This document shows, piece by piece, positions 8,296 through 16,648 of a stretch of 64,000 nt of DNA. The stretch spans positions 124,001 through 188,000 of the forward strand of contig JAJQFI010000025.1 of assembly GCA_021201235.1 (NCBI GenBank), given 5' to 3'. Both the position numbers and the translations under genes were made by a program. The first letter of the stretch is position 1, and each line of letters starts with the position of its first letter. Under the pieces are notes generated by a model, which saw only the letters and a list, made by a program, of their open reading frames with translations, had not been told where the DNA came from and ran no database searches. The stretch is from Oscillospiraceae bacterium. Lineage in GTDB: Bacteria; Bacillota; Clostridia; Oscillospirales; Ruminococcaceae.

Positions 8296-9191
8296 TTACC
8301 ACGGTAACTCTCAGCCCGTGTCTTGACAAGACGGTGAAGACCGGAAAGCTCGACCTCGATGCCATGAACCGGGTCGAGCCTGTAAGCCTCGACATCGGCG
8401 GTAAGGGTATCAATGTGAGCAGGGCTTTGACTCGGCTTGGAGTCAGTAGCCGCGCGCTCGGCTTCAATTTCGACGGTGGTGAGGCTATCCCGGAAACTCT
8501 CGAATCTGAGGGCATTGAGTACAGATTTACCCAGTGCCCGGGTTCGCTCAGAACGAATCTTAAAATCATGGAGACCGAGCTCGGCAGGACCGTTGAAATC
8601 AACGAGTCGAACCCGGAGGTCAGCCATGAGTGCATCGAGGCGCTGAAGGCATCTGTTGCCGAATCCGCCCGTGACAGCGAGTTTATCGTCCTTGCGGGGA
8701 GCGTCCCGAAGGGCGTCGGAAGCGATATTTACCGTCAGATCGGAGAGCTTTCGAATGCAAAAGTGATTCTTGACGCACAGGGCGAGCTCTTGCGGGAAGG
8801 CTTGAAAGCGCACCCCTTCATGATAAAGCCGAACATTTTCGAGCTAGAGACGCTTGTCGGGAAGATTTCTTCCGAAAGTGAGATAATCTCGGCGGCGAGG
8901 AAGATAATTTCGGATTACGGCGTGCAGGTCGTCTTGATCTCAAGAGGCGCAGACGGGGCGATTATCGTCTCCGAAGCCGAGTGCCACAAGGCTCCGGCTG
9001 TGAAGGTGCCGGTCAAGAGCACCTCGGGAGCAGGCGACAACATGCTTGCCGGGGCAATCCTTGCCTTGACCAAGAATTTGCCGCTCGAGGGCGTCCTCAA
9101 GTACGCCGTCACCACGGCGGCGGGAGCAATCTCGCATGAAGGGACGACGTTTTGCACGAAGGAAGAGTTTGAAGAGCTCCTCGGAGAATAA
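8292..9191 (+). CDS. 1-phosphofructokinase / PfkB-type hexose-phosphate kinase
   Basis: 299 residues, normal for the LacC/FruK branch of PfkB kinases. The N-terminus MITTVTLSPCLDKTV, the DIGGKGINVSRALTRLG substrate motif near residue 35 and the ATP/anion-hole motif TSGAGDNMLAG near 240 are present; the last contains the catalytic Asp. It would phosphorylate fructose-1-P or tagatose-6-P in the cytoplasm. No fructose or galactitol PTS gene is adjacent, so the exact sugar phosphate is not settled; fruK is the best guess. ATG overlaps the antiporter stop. Confidence 0.8.
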   Translation: MITTVTLSPCLDKTVKTGKLDLDAMNRVEPVSLDIGGKGINVSRALTRLGVSSRALGFNFDGGEAIPETLESEGIEYRFTQCPGSLRTNLKIMETELGRTVEINESNPEVSHECIEALKASVAESARDSEFIVLAGSVPKGVGSDIYRQIGELSNAKVILDAQGELLREGLKAHPFMIKPNIFELETLVGKISSESEIISAARKIISDYGVQVVLISRGADGAIIVSEAECHKAPAVKVPVKSTSGAGDNMLAGAILALTKNLPLEGVLKYAVTTAAGAISHEGTTFCTKEEFEELLGE

Positions 9192-9215
9192 AAAAGCTGT
9201 TGACAAATCAACAGC
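9190..9215 (-). terminator. Terminator of toxin transcript 2, overlapping the antisense promoter
   Basis: On the minus strand GCTGTTGA (loop TTTG) TCAACAGC is followed by TTTTTT. It begins right at the kinase stop codon and contains the -35 box of the opposing promoter. Confidence 0.8.
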
Positions 9216-9228
9216 GATGGGGTATAAT
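9200..9228 (+). promoter_or_regulatory. Promoter of antisense RNA 2
   Basis: TTGACA, 17-bp spacer, TATAAT. The spacer differs from that of the locus 1 promoter at one base. Confidence 0.85.
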
Positions 9229-9234
9229 ATAAGT

Positions 9235-9342
9235 GGTGAGAGGTACCTGAAGTGGCATTCAGGCACGATTACTCTTTCCATAGCGTTAACTACAAAATTC
9301 GCAATCGCACTTGATGTTAATCAGGTGCGGTTATTTCTAACG
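9235..9342 (+). ncRNA. Predicted antisense RNA (antitoxin) of type I-like locus 2
   Basis: Begins after the consensus promoter. A 5' hairpin (CCTGAA...TTCAGG) matches in position the hairpin of antisense RNA 1. A second hairpin (CGCACTTGAT...ATCAGGTGCG) followed by GTTATTTCT is a plausible terminator just past the toxin stop codon. No coding capacity with a ribosome binding site was found. Complementary to the whole 3' untranslated part of the toxin mRNA. Confidence 0.6.
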
Positions 9343-9420
9343 GCGATCGCCGAGGCTAAGACCTAAGTTGATGGAAGCTATTACAAGAAGTAAAAGCTGA
9401 AGGATATCTGCAATTTCCAT
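9337..9420 (-). CDS. Small hydrophobic peptide, second type I toxin candidate
   Basis: 27 residues, too short for the ORF track: MEIADILQLLLLVIASINLG then LSLGDRR. One membrane-spanning helix with a charged C-terminus, like peptide 1 but clearly diverged in sequence. GGGAGGTGG lies seven bases before the ATG, and UCCCU/AGGGA can fold to hide that site. Its promoter is at 9477-9506, its terminator at 9190-9215, and an antisense promoter faces it. The shared architecture of the two loci is the main support. Membrane toxicity is inferred. Confidence 0.65.
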   Translation of the reverse strand: MEIADILQLLLLVIASINLGLSLGDRR

Positions 9421-9476
9421 CGGTACTCCACCTCCCTTCTTCAGGGAAAGAGCAACCGTATCCTCCCACCGAGGAC

Positions 9477-9506
9477 ATTATAACACAGGGTGTAGCTTGC
9501 TGTCAA
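9477..9506 (-). promoter_or_regulatory. Promoter of toxin gene 2
   Basis: On the minus strand TTGACA, 18-bp spacer, TATAAT, followed by a leader starting CCTCGGTGGGAGG. Confidence 0.8.
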
Positions 9507-9529
9507 TAAATAAATTTTGAAAAAAGCTG

Positions 9530-9558
9530 TTGACAAATGGGCAGCGAAGGGGTATACT
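9530..9558 (+). promoter_or_regulatory. Promoter of the rimP-nusA-infB operon
   Basis: TTGACA, 17-bp spacer, TATACT. It shares AAAAAAGCTGTTGACAAA and the CAGCGA-x-GGGGTATA block with the two antisense promoters. Confidence 0.8.
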
Positions 9559-9580
9559 ATATTTAATAACTCTTATGAAA

Positions 9581-9609
9581 GGCTGGAATTTCGTTCCGGT
9601 CTTTTGTTT
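9581..9609 (+). terminator. Leader terminator (attenuator) ahead of rimP
   Basis: GGCTGGAA and TTCCGGTC pair (8 bp, two G-U pairs) around TTTCG and are followed by TTTTGTTTT. It lies between promoter and rimP, so it can only act as an attenuator. Confidence 0.65.
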
Positions 9610-9635
9610 TGGATAGCCTTGAAAGGGGTGAAAGT

Positions 9636-10127
9636 ATGTCTGTAATCAAATCCGACAGCCCGACAGTCGCGAAGGTTCGCCAGATTGCCGAGCCTATGTG
9701 CGAGGAATTGGGGCTTTATCTCTGGGATGTCAGATATGAAAAAGAGGGAGCTTCGTGGTACCTTAGGATTATCATCGACAAGGACGGCGGGGTTGACATG
9801 AACGACTGCGAGGCGTTGCACCGTCCGCTTAGCGACAAGCTTGACGAGCTCGACCCGATAAAGCAGTCCTATATCTTCGAGGTGTCAAGCCCGGGGCTCG
9901 GGCGGGAGCTTCGGCGGCTCGACCACTTCGAGGTCTGCATCGGTGACCTGATCCGGATCAGGTTCATAAGACCTCGTGACGGTGAGAAGGAGATACTAAG
10001 AGTCCTCACCGCCTACGACAAGGACGGAATCACGGTTTTGGATGAAAACGAACAGGAAGAAAAAATCAGCTTTGAAGAGTGCGCAAAGATTACGCTCTTT
10101 GATGACGACGATTTGGAATTAGATTGA
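9636..10127 (+). CDS. rimP: Ribosome maturation factor RimP
   Basis: I chose the ATG at 9636 (MSVIKSDSP), which has AAAGGGGTG six bases upstream, over the ORF-track start at 9609. The protein is 163 residues, usual for RimP. The N-terminal domain carries YLWDVRYEKEGASWYLRIIIDKDGGV and the DCEALHRPLSDKLDE motif; FEVSSPGLGREL is the family signature; a small SH3-like C-terminal domain follows. RimP assists 30S subunit assembly in the cytoplasm. First gene of the conserved rimP-nusA-ylxR-L7Ae-infB cluster. Confidence 0.95.
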   Translation: MSVIKSDSPTVAKVRQIAEPMCEELGLYLWDVRYEKEGASWYLRIIIDKDGGVDMNDCEALHRPLSDKLDELDPIKQSYIFEVSSPGLGRELRRLDHFEVCIGDLIRIRFIRPRDGEKEILRVLTAYDKDGITVLDENEQEEKISFEECAKITLFDDDDLELD

Positions 10128-10158
10128 TTACTACCAAGAAAGGACTGGTTAAAACAAT

Positions 10159-11295
10159 ATGAAGAGAAAAACTAAGGCGGCTCAGAGCCATGAACTTAAT
10201 TTGGATGAGCTGTTCGGTGCTATCGACGGCTTGCAGGAAGAGAGCGGCATTCAGCTTGACGAACTGTTAGAGAAAATAAAGCAGGGCATCCTCAAGGCTG
10301 TAAAGAGAGACTATCCCGGAAACGAGAACGTCAGAGTTGACCTTGCCCCCGAAACCAAGAAATTTGAAATCCACATTATGAAGACTGTCGTCGAGGGCGA
10401 GCCGGAGGACCCGGCTAACGAAATCTCCCTCGAGCAGGCAAGGACATACGATGCAAACGCTTATGTCGACGGGACGGTCGAGATTCCCGTTTCCCCGTCG
10501 GCGTTCGGAAGAGTTGCGGCTTCCTCGGCAAAGCAGTCGATTCGCTCCGACCTCAAGCAGTTCGAGCGCGACAGACTTGTTTCGCAGTATAAAGACAAGG
10601 AGCACGAAATCGTCTCCGCAACCGTCCAGAAGGTCGAGCCGGCAACCGGCAACGCTATCCTCACCATCGACAAGGACGAGATTTATTTCCCGAAGGGAGA
10701 GCAGATCCCCGGGGAGGAACTCAAGCCGGGCGACATCATCAAGGTTTATGTCGTCGGCATACTTAATCCCGACAGAAAGCCCTCGGTCAAGGTCTCAAGA
10801 ACTCACCGCGACTTTGTAAGAAGGCTGTTTGAGCTCGAGGTTCCCGAGATTTACGACGGAATCGTCGAGATAAAGTCCATAGCCCGTGAGCCCGGCTCAA
10901 GAAGCAAGATTGCTGTCTCCTCGAACGACGAGAACGTCGACGCCATCGGCGCCTGCATCGGAAACCACCGCTCAAGAATCGGTGCGATTGTCTCGGAACT
11001 CGGCGGCGAGAAGATTGATCTTATCAAGTACTCGGAGGACGACGCCGAATTCATCAAGCAGGCTTTGTCACCTGCCGAGGTCATGAGCGTCACCATCGAA
11101 AGCGACGAGATAAAGTCGGCAAGAGTTGTCGTTCCCGAGTCTCAGCTTTCGCTCGCTATCGGCAACCGCGGACAGAACGCCAAGCTTGCGGCTCGACTCA
11201 CCGGCTACAAGATTGACATCGTTTCTCCCGATAAGCTAGCAGCTGCTGTCGCAGCTGAAGAAGCCTCTGACGAGTCTTCTTCAACCGGAGAGTAA
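10159..11295 (+). CDS. nusA: Transcription termination/antitermination factor NusA
   Basis: 378 residues, typical of Firmicutes NusA, which lacks the extra acidic repeats of E. coli. The NusA N-terminal domain spans about 15-125, the S1 domain about 130-205, and two KH domains follow: EPGSRSKIAVSS with GACIGNHRSRIGAI, then LAIGNRGQNAKLAARLTG near 335. It binds RNA polymerase and influences pausing and intrinsic termination. The terminator hairpin in the operon leader suggests autoregulation. The C-terminus ends in a short Ala/Glu-rich tail. Confidence 0.97.
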   Translation: MKRKTKAAQSHELNLDELFGAIDGLQEESGIQLDELLEKIKQGILKAVKRDYPGNENVRVDLAPETKKFEIHIMKTVVEGEPEDPANEISLEQARTYDANAYVDGTVEIPVSPSAFGRVAASSAKQSIRSDLKQFERDRLVSQYKDKEHEIVSATVQKVEPATGNAILTIDKDEIYFPKGEQIPGEELKPGDIIKVYVVGILNPDRKPSVKVSRTHRDFVRRLFELEVPEIYDGIVEIKSIAREPGSRSKIAVSSNDENVDAIGACIGNHRSRIGAIVSELGGEKIDLIKYSEDDAEFIKQALSPAEVMSVTIESDEIKSARVVVPESQLSLAIGNRGQNAKLAARLTGYKIDIVSPDKLAAAVAAEEASDESSSTGE

Positions 11296-11296
11296 T

Positions 11297-11593
11297 ATGA
11301 TTAAGCAGAAGAAAAAGCCTATAAGAACCTGCCTCGGGTGCGGTGAGCCCAAGGAAAAGAGGTCGCTTGTAAGGATTGTGAGAACCCCCGAGGGCGAAAT
11401 CCTCGTCGACCCGACCGGTAAGAAGTCGGGAAGAGGAGCGTATATCTGCCCGAATAAGGAATGTCTCGAAAAGGCAAGAAAGAAAAGATGCCTTGAGAGA
11501 AGCCTTGAGTGCGAAATCCCCGCAGAGATTTACGAAAGATTGTCGCACGATATAGCGGAGGTCGAGACCCTGGAAGGCGGCGAAGATGGCTGA
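11297..11593 (+). CDS. rnpM: RNase P modulator RnpM (YlxR, DUF448)
   Basis: 98 residues. The YlxR signature RTCLGCGEPKEKRSLVRIVR is at the N-terminus, followed by DPTGKKSGRGAYICPNKECLEKA. B. subtilis YlxR (RnpM) binds RNase P RNA. It starts two bases after the nusA stop and overlaps the start of the L7Ae-like gene by 8 bases, the usual order in this operon. Confidence 0.93.
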   Translation: MIKQKKKPIRTCLGCGEPKEKRSLVRIVRTPEGEILVDPTGKKSGRGAYICPNKECLEKARKKRCLERSLECEIPAEIYERLSHDIAEVETLEGGEDG

Positions 11594-11897
11594 TATAATG
11601 AATTTACTGAGCATCTGCCGAAGGGCGGGAAAGCTCACTCTCGGAATGGACGAAGTCAAGGGCACAGTCCGCTCCGGAAAAGCATATATCGTCCTTGTCA
11701 CCGAAGACATGGCGGAGCGTTCGAAAAACGAGATTACCCGCATTTGCGAAGAGTATGAAACGCCTCTCTACGAAATTCCCGAGAGCATGTATGACGTAGG
11801 TCAGGCGCTCGGAAAGGTCTACGGCATCATGTCCGTGACCGATGCGGGATTTGCGAAAGCCGCCAAGAAACGGTTGACAAGCACCAGTCCCAAATAA
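11586..11897 (+). CDS. L7Ae/L30e-family RNA-binding protein (YlxQ-like)
   Basis: 103 residues. MNLLSICRRAGKLTLGMDEV and the Ala/Gly pattern fit the YlxQ branch of the L7Ae/L30e/Gadd45 fold, which binds kink-turn RNA. It sits between rnpM and infB, the conserved place for this gene, and overlaps rnpM by 8 bases. The C-terminus is shorter and more basic than in ribosomal L7Ae. Confidence 0.88.
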   Translation: MADIMNLLSICRRAGKLTLGMDEVKGTVRSGKAYIVLVTEDMAERSKNEITRICEEYETPLYEIPESMYDVGQALGKVYGIMSVTDAGFAKAAKKRLTSTSPK

Positions 11898-11909
11898 GGA
11901 GATTTGCCT

Positions 11910-14348
11910 ATGATTACGAAATATAAATTATCAAACCTTGCCAAAGACCTGGGCGTGCCGGTGAACGACATCATCGACTGCCTTGCGCCTGTCTATGGCG
12001 TAAAGAAAGGCTCGACAATTCTCGTGACGGAGGAGATTAACTATGTCTTTGAGGTCTTCACCCACAAGAATCAGGTGGAGAACTTCGACGACTACTTCTC
12101 CTATCGTCCCATAAGAAAGCCGAAGCCTCCGAAGCCGGAAAAGAAGGAAGAGCCAAAGGCTGAGCCTAAGCCGACGGAGAAGGTCGAAGAGCAGAAGGCT
12201 GTTGAGAAGCCGGAGGTCAAGGCGGAAGCCGCTCCCGTTCAGGAAGCAACAGCCAAAGCTGAAGAGAAAAAAGAGCACCGCAAAGAGGACAAAAAGCCCG
12301 CCAAGAAGAAGGAACGTGGCGAAAGAATCCAGCTCGTCACCGGAAAGTCGGAGAGCACCACCTATGCACAGCGTGAGAAGACCCACGTTGTCGACACAAG
12401 GGGAAGCTATGTAAATATCGACAAGTATAACGAGCACTATGACAACCTTGCGGACTCGAAGAACCGCGGCGGCGACAACTATCAGAAGAAGCAGAAGCTC
12501 ACCCAGAAGTCCCGTCAGCAGAAGAAGGAGAAGCTCTCCACAAAACGTGAGACCGAAGCCGAGAGAATGAAGCGCATGGAGCTCGAGCGGGCAAGAAAGC
12601 TCAAAGTTCGTGTTCAGATTCCTGATGAAATCACCGTTTCCGAGCTCGCAACCCGCTTGAAGGCGACAGTTTCCGACGTTATAAAGAAGCTCATCGGTCT
12701 CGGAGTTATGGCATCCCAGAACGAGGTCATCGACTTCGACACCGCGGCACTCGTTGCCGAGGAGATGGGAGCTAAGGTCGAGAAGGAAGTCGTCGTCACT
12801 ATTGAAGAGAGACTCATCGTCGACGAAGAGGACACAGCCGAGAACTTGCAACCCAGAGACCCCGTTGTCGTTGTTATGGGTCACGTCGACCACGGCAAGA
12901 CCTCGCTTCTTGACAAGATTCGTCATGCAAACGTTACAGCAACCGAGGCGGGCGGCATCACCCAGCACATTGGTGCTTACAGAGTTTCCATAAACGGCAG
13001 AGACATCACGTTCCTTGACACCCCCGGTCACGAAGCATTCACGGCTATGAGACTCAGAGGTGCAATGGTCACGGATATAGCTATTTTGGTAGTAGCCGCC
13101 GACGACGGAATCATGCCGCAGACGGTTGAGGCTATCAACCACGCAAAGGCGGCGGGAGTTTCCATAATCGTCGCCATCAACAAGATGGATAAAGAGGGCG
13201 CAAACCCCGACAGAATCATGCAACAGCTCACCGAGCACAACCTCGTTGTCGAGGCTTGGGGCGGCGACGTCATGTGCGTCCCCGTTTCGGCGAAGACCGG
13301 AATGGGTATAGATGAGCTCCTTGAGGACATAATTCTTGTAGCTGATGTAAAGGAGCTTAAGGCGAACCCGAACCGTCCGGCAAAGGGAAGCGTCATCGAG
13401 GCTCGGCTCGACAAGGGTCGCGGACCTGTTGCAACTGTCCTCGTCCAGAACGGCACTCTTCACTCGGGCGACGTCATCATTGCCGGCATCGCTGTCGGAC
13501 GTGTCAGAACGATGACCGACGACAAGGGCAGAACCGTCAACGAGGCGGGACCGTCGGTTCCTGTTGAGATTACCGGTCTTGCGGAGGTTCCGGCGGCAGG
13601 CGACACATTTAACGCCGTTGCCGACGAAAAGCTTGCAAGAGAGCTCGTTGAAAAGAGAAAGCAGGAAGCGAAGGAAGAAGTATTCAAGCAGGCTCAGAAG
13701 GTATCTCTTGACAACCTCTTCGACCAGATTAACGAAGGCGAAATCAAGGAGCTTCCCATCATCGTCAAGGCGGACGTTCAGGGCTCTGTCGAAGCAGTTA
13801 AGCAGTCGCTCGAGAAGATTTCGAACGACGAGGTCAAGGTCAAGGTTATCCACGGCGGCGTAGGTGCGATTTCCGAATCGGATGTCATGCTTGCAGGAGC
13901 TTCCGGAGCGATTATAGTCGGATTTAACGTCCGTCCCGACCCCGTTGCCAAGGAGAACGCCGAGCGCGACGGAGTTGAACTCAAGACCTACAGAGTTATT
14001 TACGAAGCCATCGAAGAGATTGAAGCGGCTATGAAGGGCATGCTTGCGCCGAAGTATACCGAGGTCGACACAGCCCGTGTCGAAGTACGTCAGGTCTACA
14101 AGATTACCGGCGTCGGTCAGGTTGCGGGATGCTATGTCACCTCCGGAAAGATTTCAAGAAACGACCTCGTCAGAGTTGTCCGTGACGGTATAGTCATTGC
14201 AGATGACAGGATGTCGAGCCTGAAGCGCTTCAAGGACAACGTCAAGGATGTTGCACAGGGCTATGAGTGCGGTATCACGCTCGAGAAGTTCACCGACTTC
14301 AAGGAAGGCGACGTGTTCGAGGCTTATCAGCTTAATGAAACGGAGTAA
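11910..14348 (+). CDS. infB: Translation initiation factor IF-2
   Basis: The start is the ATG at 11910, eight bases after AAGGAG; the track's TTG at 11904 is too close to that site. About 812 residues. The N-terminus holds a short IF2-N-like domain, then a Lys/Glu/Pro-rich low-complexity linker (about 65-150) and a second IF2-N domain near 230 ([15 protein letters not shown]). The GTPase domain has GHVDHGKTS near 325, DTPGHE, and NKMD. Domains II, III and IV follow to the end. It delivers fMet-tRNA to the 30S subunit. Confidence 0.97.
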   Translation: MITKYKLSNLAKDLGVPVNDIIDCLAPVYGVKKGSTILVTEEINYVFEVFTHKNQVENFDDYFSYRPIRKPKPPKPEKKEEPKAEPKPTEKVEEQKAVEKPEVKAEAAPVQEATAKAEEKKEHRKEDKKPAKKKERGERIQLVTGKSESTTYAQREKTHVVDTRGSYVNIDKYNEHYDNLADSKNRGGDNYQKKQKLTQKSRQQKKEKLSTKRETEAERMKRMELERARKLKVRVQIPDEITVSELATRLKATVSDVIKKLIGLGVMASQNEVIDFDTAALVAEEMGAKVEKEVVVTIEERLIVDEEDTAENLQPRDPVVVVMGHVDHGKTSLLDKIRHANVTATEAGGITQHIGAYRVSINGRDITFLDTPGHEAFTAMRLRGAMVTDIAILVVAADDGIMPQTVEAINHAKAAGVSIIVAINKMDKEGANPDRIMQQLTEHNLVVEAWGGDVMCVPVSAKTGMGIDELLEDIILVADVKELKANPNRPAKGSVIEARLDKGRGPVATVLVQNGTLHSGDVIIAGIAVGRVRTMTDDKGRTVNEAGPSVPVEITGLAEVPAAGDTFNAVADEKLARELVEKRKQEAKEEVFKQAQKVSLDNLFDQINEGEIKELPIIVKADVQGSVEAVKQSLEKISNDEVKVKVIHGGVGAISESDVMLAGASGAIIVGFNVRPDPVAKENAERDGVELKTYRVIYEAIEEIEAAMKGMLAPKYTEVDTARVEVRQVYKITGVGQVAGCYVTSGKISRNDLVRVVRDGIVIADDRMSSLKRFKDNVKDVAQGYECGITLEKFTDFKEGDVFEAYQLNETE

Positions 14349-14396
14349 CCCCTCCACCGGCTTCGCCGGTTCCCCTCCCCTTTCAGGGGAGGCTTA
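14349..14396. repeat. Dispersed palindromic repeat (CCCCTCC/CCGGCTTCGCCGG family)
   Basis: ACCGGCTTCGCCGGT and CCCCTCCCCTTTCAGGGGAGG are two adjacent hairpins between infB and rbfA. Close relatives lie at 23952, 40456 (inverted) and 56264. The second hairpin has only TT after it, so read-through into rbfA is expected. Confidence 0.8.
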
Positions 14397-14416
14397 ACCT
14401 ACGAGAGGAGAATATT

Positions 14417-14776
14417 ATGGCTGATCATAAAGCGGAGCGGTTCTCGTCGGACTTGCAGAGGATTTTGAGCACCATGCTCGGGGAGCTGAAAGACCCCCGA
14501 ATCAAGGACAGGATGCTCACGATTGTCAGGTGCGAGGTCACGAGAGACCGTTCGAGCGCAAGAGTTTACGTTTCAAGTTTAAACGGTATTGAAGAGGCGA
14601 AGGAAGCCGTGAAGGGGCTTGAAAGCGCGTCGGGAATGATAAAAAGAAGAATCTCCGACAGCCTTCACATAAGAAAGGCTCCCGAGCTCAAGTTTATAGC
14701 GGATGATTCGAGCGAATACTCCGCACACATTTCCAAACTACTGAGGGAAATGGACATCAGGGAGGACGAAGACTAA
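14417..14776 (+). CDS. rbfA: 30S ribosome-binding factor RbfA
   Basis: 119 residues, standard length. FSSDLQRILSTMLGELKDPRI, the LTIVRCEVTRDRSSARVYVS strand, and a late RRISDSLHIRKAPELKFIAD match RbfA, a KH-fold factor for 30S maturation and cold adaptation. The start follows AGAGGAGAATATT. It is separated from infB by a palindromic repeat but keeps the usual gene order. Confidence 0.95.
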   Translation: MADHKAERFSSDLQRILSTMLGELKDPRIKDRMLTIVRCEVTRDRSSARVYVSSLNGIEEAKEAVKGLESASGMIKRRISDSLHIRKAPELKFIADDSSEYSAHISKLLREMDIREDED

Positions 14777-14777
14777 G

Positions 14778-15737
14778 ATGGAAAATACGAGACTTACAAG
14801 CTATGAAGAGGTGGCGGAAATCCTTCGGGGCTGTGACAATGTGAGCATTCTCACGCACAAGAGCCCCGACGGCGACTGCATCGGTGCGGGAATGGGGCTT
14901 TGCCTCTATCTGAGATCTTTGGGAAAGAAGGCAAATGTCCTTAATTCCGACGGCTTCCCCGACAGATTTGATTTCATGATTGGTGACTATCAGCCCGAGC
15001 TCTTTGAGGAGCAGTTCGTCATCTCGGTCGACATCTCCGACACAACGCTTCTTGGCGACGAGCTCGAGAAATATGCCGACAGGATTGACCTCTGTATCGA
15101 CCACCACGGCTCAAACAGGTTCTTTGCGAAGAAATCATATGTTGATGCGCAGGCTTCGGCGGCTTGCCTCATAATCTTCGAGCTCCTTGAGCATATGGGC
15201 GCCGACATCACCCTTCCGATTGCGACGAACCTCTATACGGGTCTCGCAACCGACACGGGGTGCTTCAAGTTCCAGAACACGACGCCTGCGGCACACATTG
15301 CGGCGGCGAAGATGTTTGAAATGGGCGTCGACTTCGAGCATATCAACAGAAAGATGTTCGACATCAAGTCAAGAGGCAGAGTCATGTGCGAGCAGAAGCT
15401 TATCAGCGAGATGCGTTTCTTCGAGGACGGACAGATAGGAATCCTGACCGCCACCAATAAGGACATCGCCGACTTCCAGATTGACCGCTCGGAGCTTGAC
15501 GCATTCGCGCAGATTCCTCTTACAATCGAGGGCGTCCGGTTCGGCTATACCCTCAAACAGCAGGAGGACAACCCCGAGATGTTCAAGGTATCTCTCAGGA
15601 CGACCGATGCCGATGCCGCGGCAATCTGCGGCGAGTTCGGCGGCGGAGGACACCTCCGTGCATCCGGTTGCACCGTTGAGGGCAAGGCAAGAGAAGTCAT
15701 GATGAAGCTTCTTGAAGTCACAAGGAAGTATCTGTGA
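14778..15737 (+). CDS. nrnA: DHH-family bifunctional oligoribonuclease/pAp phosphatase
   Basis: 319 residues with DHH and DHHA1 domains. Motifs are HKSPDGDCIGAGMGL, ISVDISD, DHHGSNRFF, DTGCFKFQNT and the C-terminal GGGGHLRASGC. NrnA degrades short oligoribonucleotides and dephosphorylates 3'-phosphoadenosine 5'-phosphate. It lies one base after rbfA and overlaps the GTG start of truB. Confidence 0.93.
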   Translation: MENTRLTSYEEVAEILRGCDNVSILTHKSPDGDCIGAGMGLCLYLRSLGKKANVLNSDGFPDRFDFMIGDYQPELFEEQFVISVDISDTTLLGDELEKYADRIDLCIDHHGSNRFFAKKSYVDAQASAACLIIFELLEHMGADITLPIATNLYTGLATDTGCFKFQNTTPAAHIAAAKMFEMGVDFEHINRKMFDIKSRGRVMCEQKLISEMRFFEDGQIGILTATNKDIADFQIDRSELDAFAQIPLTIEGVRFGYTLKQQEDNPEMFKVSLRTTDADAAAICGEFGGGGHLRASGCTVEGKAREVMMKLLEVTRKYL

Positions 15738-16648
15738 CAACCGGAACTCCTCTTAACGGAATCGTTCCGGGTGGTATCCTGCTTATAGACAAGCCTTCGG
15801 GGTATACGTCGTTTGACGTTATCGCTGTTTTGCGTGGGCTTCTGCACGAAAAGAGGCTCGGGCACACGGGAACCCTCGACCCTATGGCGATGGGTGTCCT
15901 GCCGGTCTTAATCGGCAAGGCGACCGGGGCAAGCGACATACTCCCGATTGACGAAAAGACATATCGTGCCGGATTTGTACTCGGCAAGTCGACCGACACT
16001 CAGGACATCACGGGAACGGTGCTGTCGGAATCGGATAAACCGGTTTCGGAAGCCGAAATTTTGGGTAAATTGCCGCAGTTCAGGGGCGTTATCTCCCAAC
16101 TCCCGCCGATGTATTCGGCTGTGTCCGTAGGCGGCAAGCGGCTCTATGAGCTCGCTCGTCAAGGCGTGAGCGTCGAGAGGACGCCGAGAGAGATTACTAT
16201 ATTCAGTCTTGAGCTCGAAGTATATAACGAAGCCGACAGGACGGGAACGCTTCTTGTCTCCTGCTCGAAGGGCACATATATCCGCACGCTTATAAACGAC
16301 TTGGGCGATTCGCTCGGGGTCGGCGGTTGTATGACTGCTTTAAGACGCATCTCGGCGCATGGCTTCGGAATTAATGATTGCATTCCTCTCGAAGACTTGA
16401 GAGCCAGCGAAAACGCTTTGGAAGTGGCTTCGTCAAGAATCATCGCAACGGACAAGCTTTTCGGATGCTATGGGGAGCTCAGGCTTTCCGAAGCCCAGAC
16501 CCGTATGTATAAAAACGGCGTGAAGCTTGACGCAAAGCGGGTCCGTGGAGCTCAAGAAGGCGAGATTTTCAGAATTTACGGAAGTGAATTCTTAGGCTTA
16601 TGCCGGGTCACGGACGGCGAAATCAGAATAGTAAAGAATTTCTGGTGA
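15734..16648 (+). CDS. truB: tRNA pseudouridine(55) synthase TruB
   Basis: 304 residues with a GTG start that overlaps the nrnA stop (GTGAC), preceded by AAGGAAG. GILLIDKPSGYTSFD, the catalytic segment KRLGHTGTLDPMAMGVLP containing the nucleophile Asp, and YELARQGVSVER are characteristic. It makes pseudouridine in the T loop of tRNAs. Confidence 0.95.
   Translation: MTTGTPLNGIVPGGILLIDKPSGYTSFDVIAVLRGLLHEKRLGHTGTLDPMAMGVLPVLIGKATGASDILPIDEKTYRAGFVLGKSTDTQDITGTVLSESDKPVSEAEILGKLPQFRGVISQLPPMYSAVSVGGKRLYELARQGVSVERTPREITIFSLELEVYNEADRTGTLLVSCSKGTYIRTLINDLGDSLGVGGCMTALRRISAHGFGINDCIPLEDLRASENALEVASSRIIATDKLFGCYGELRLSEAQTRMYKNGVKLDAKRVRGAQEGEIFRIYGSEFLGLCRVTDGEIRIVKNFW

Noticed and set aside
9136-9366. 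76-codon plus-strand ORF overlapping the kinase end and toxin locus 2
   Set aside because: No ribosome binding site; it crosses the antisense promoter and terminator and looks like non-coding sequence.
11931-13853. 640-codon minus-strand ORF opposite infB
   Set aside because: Shadow of infB codon use; no ribosome binding site and a composition unlike real proteins (Leu/Val/Asp/Arg runs).
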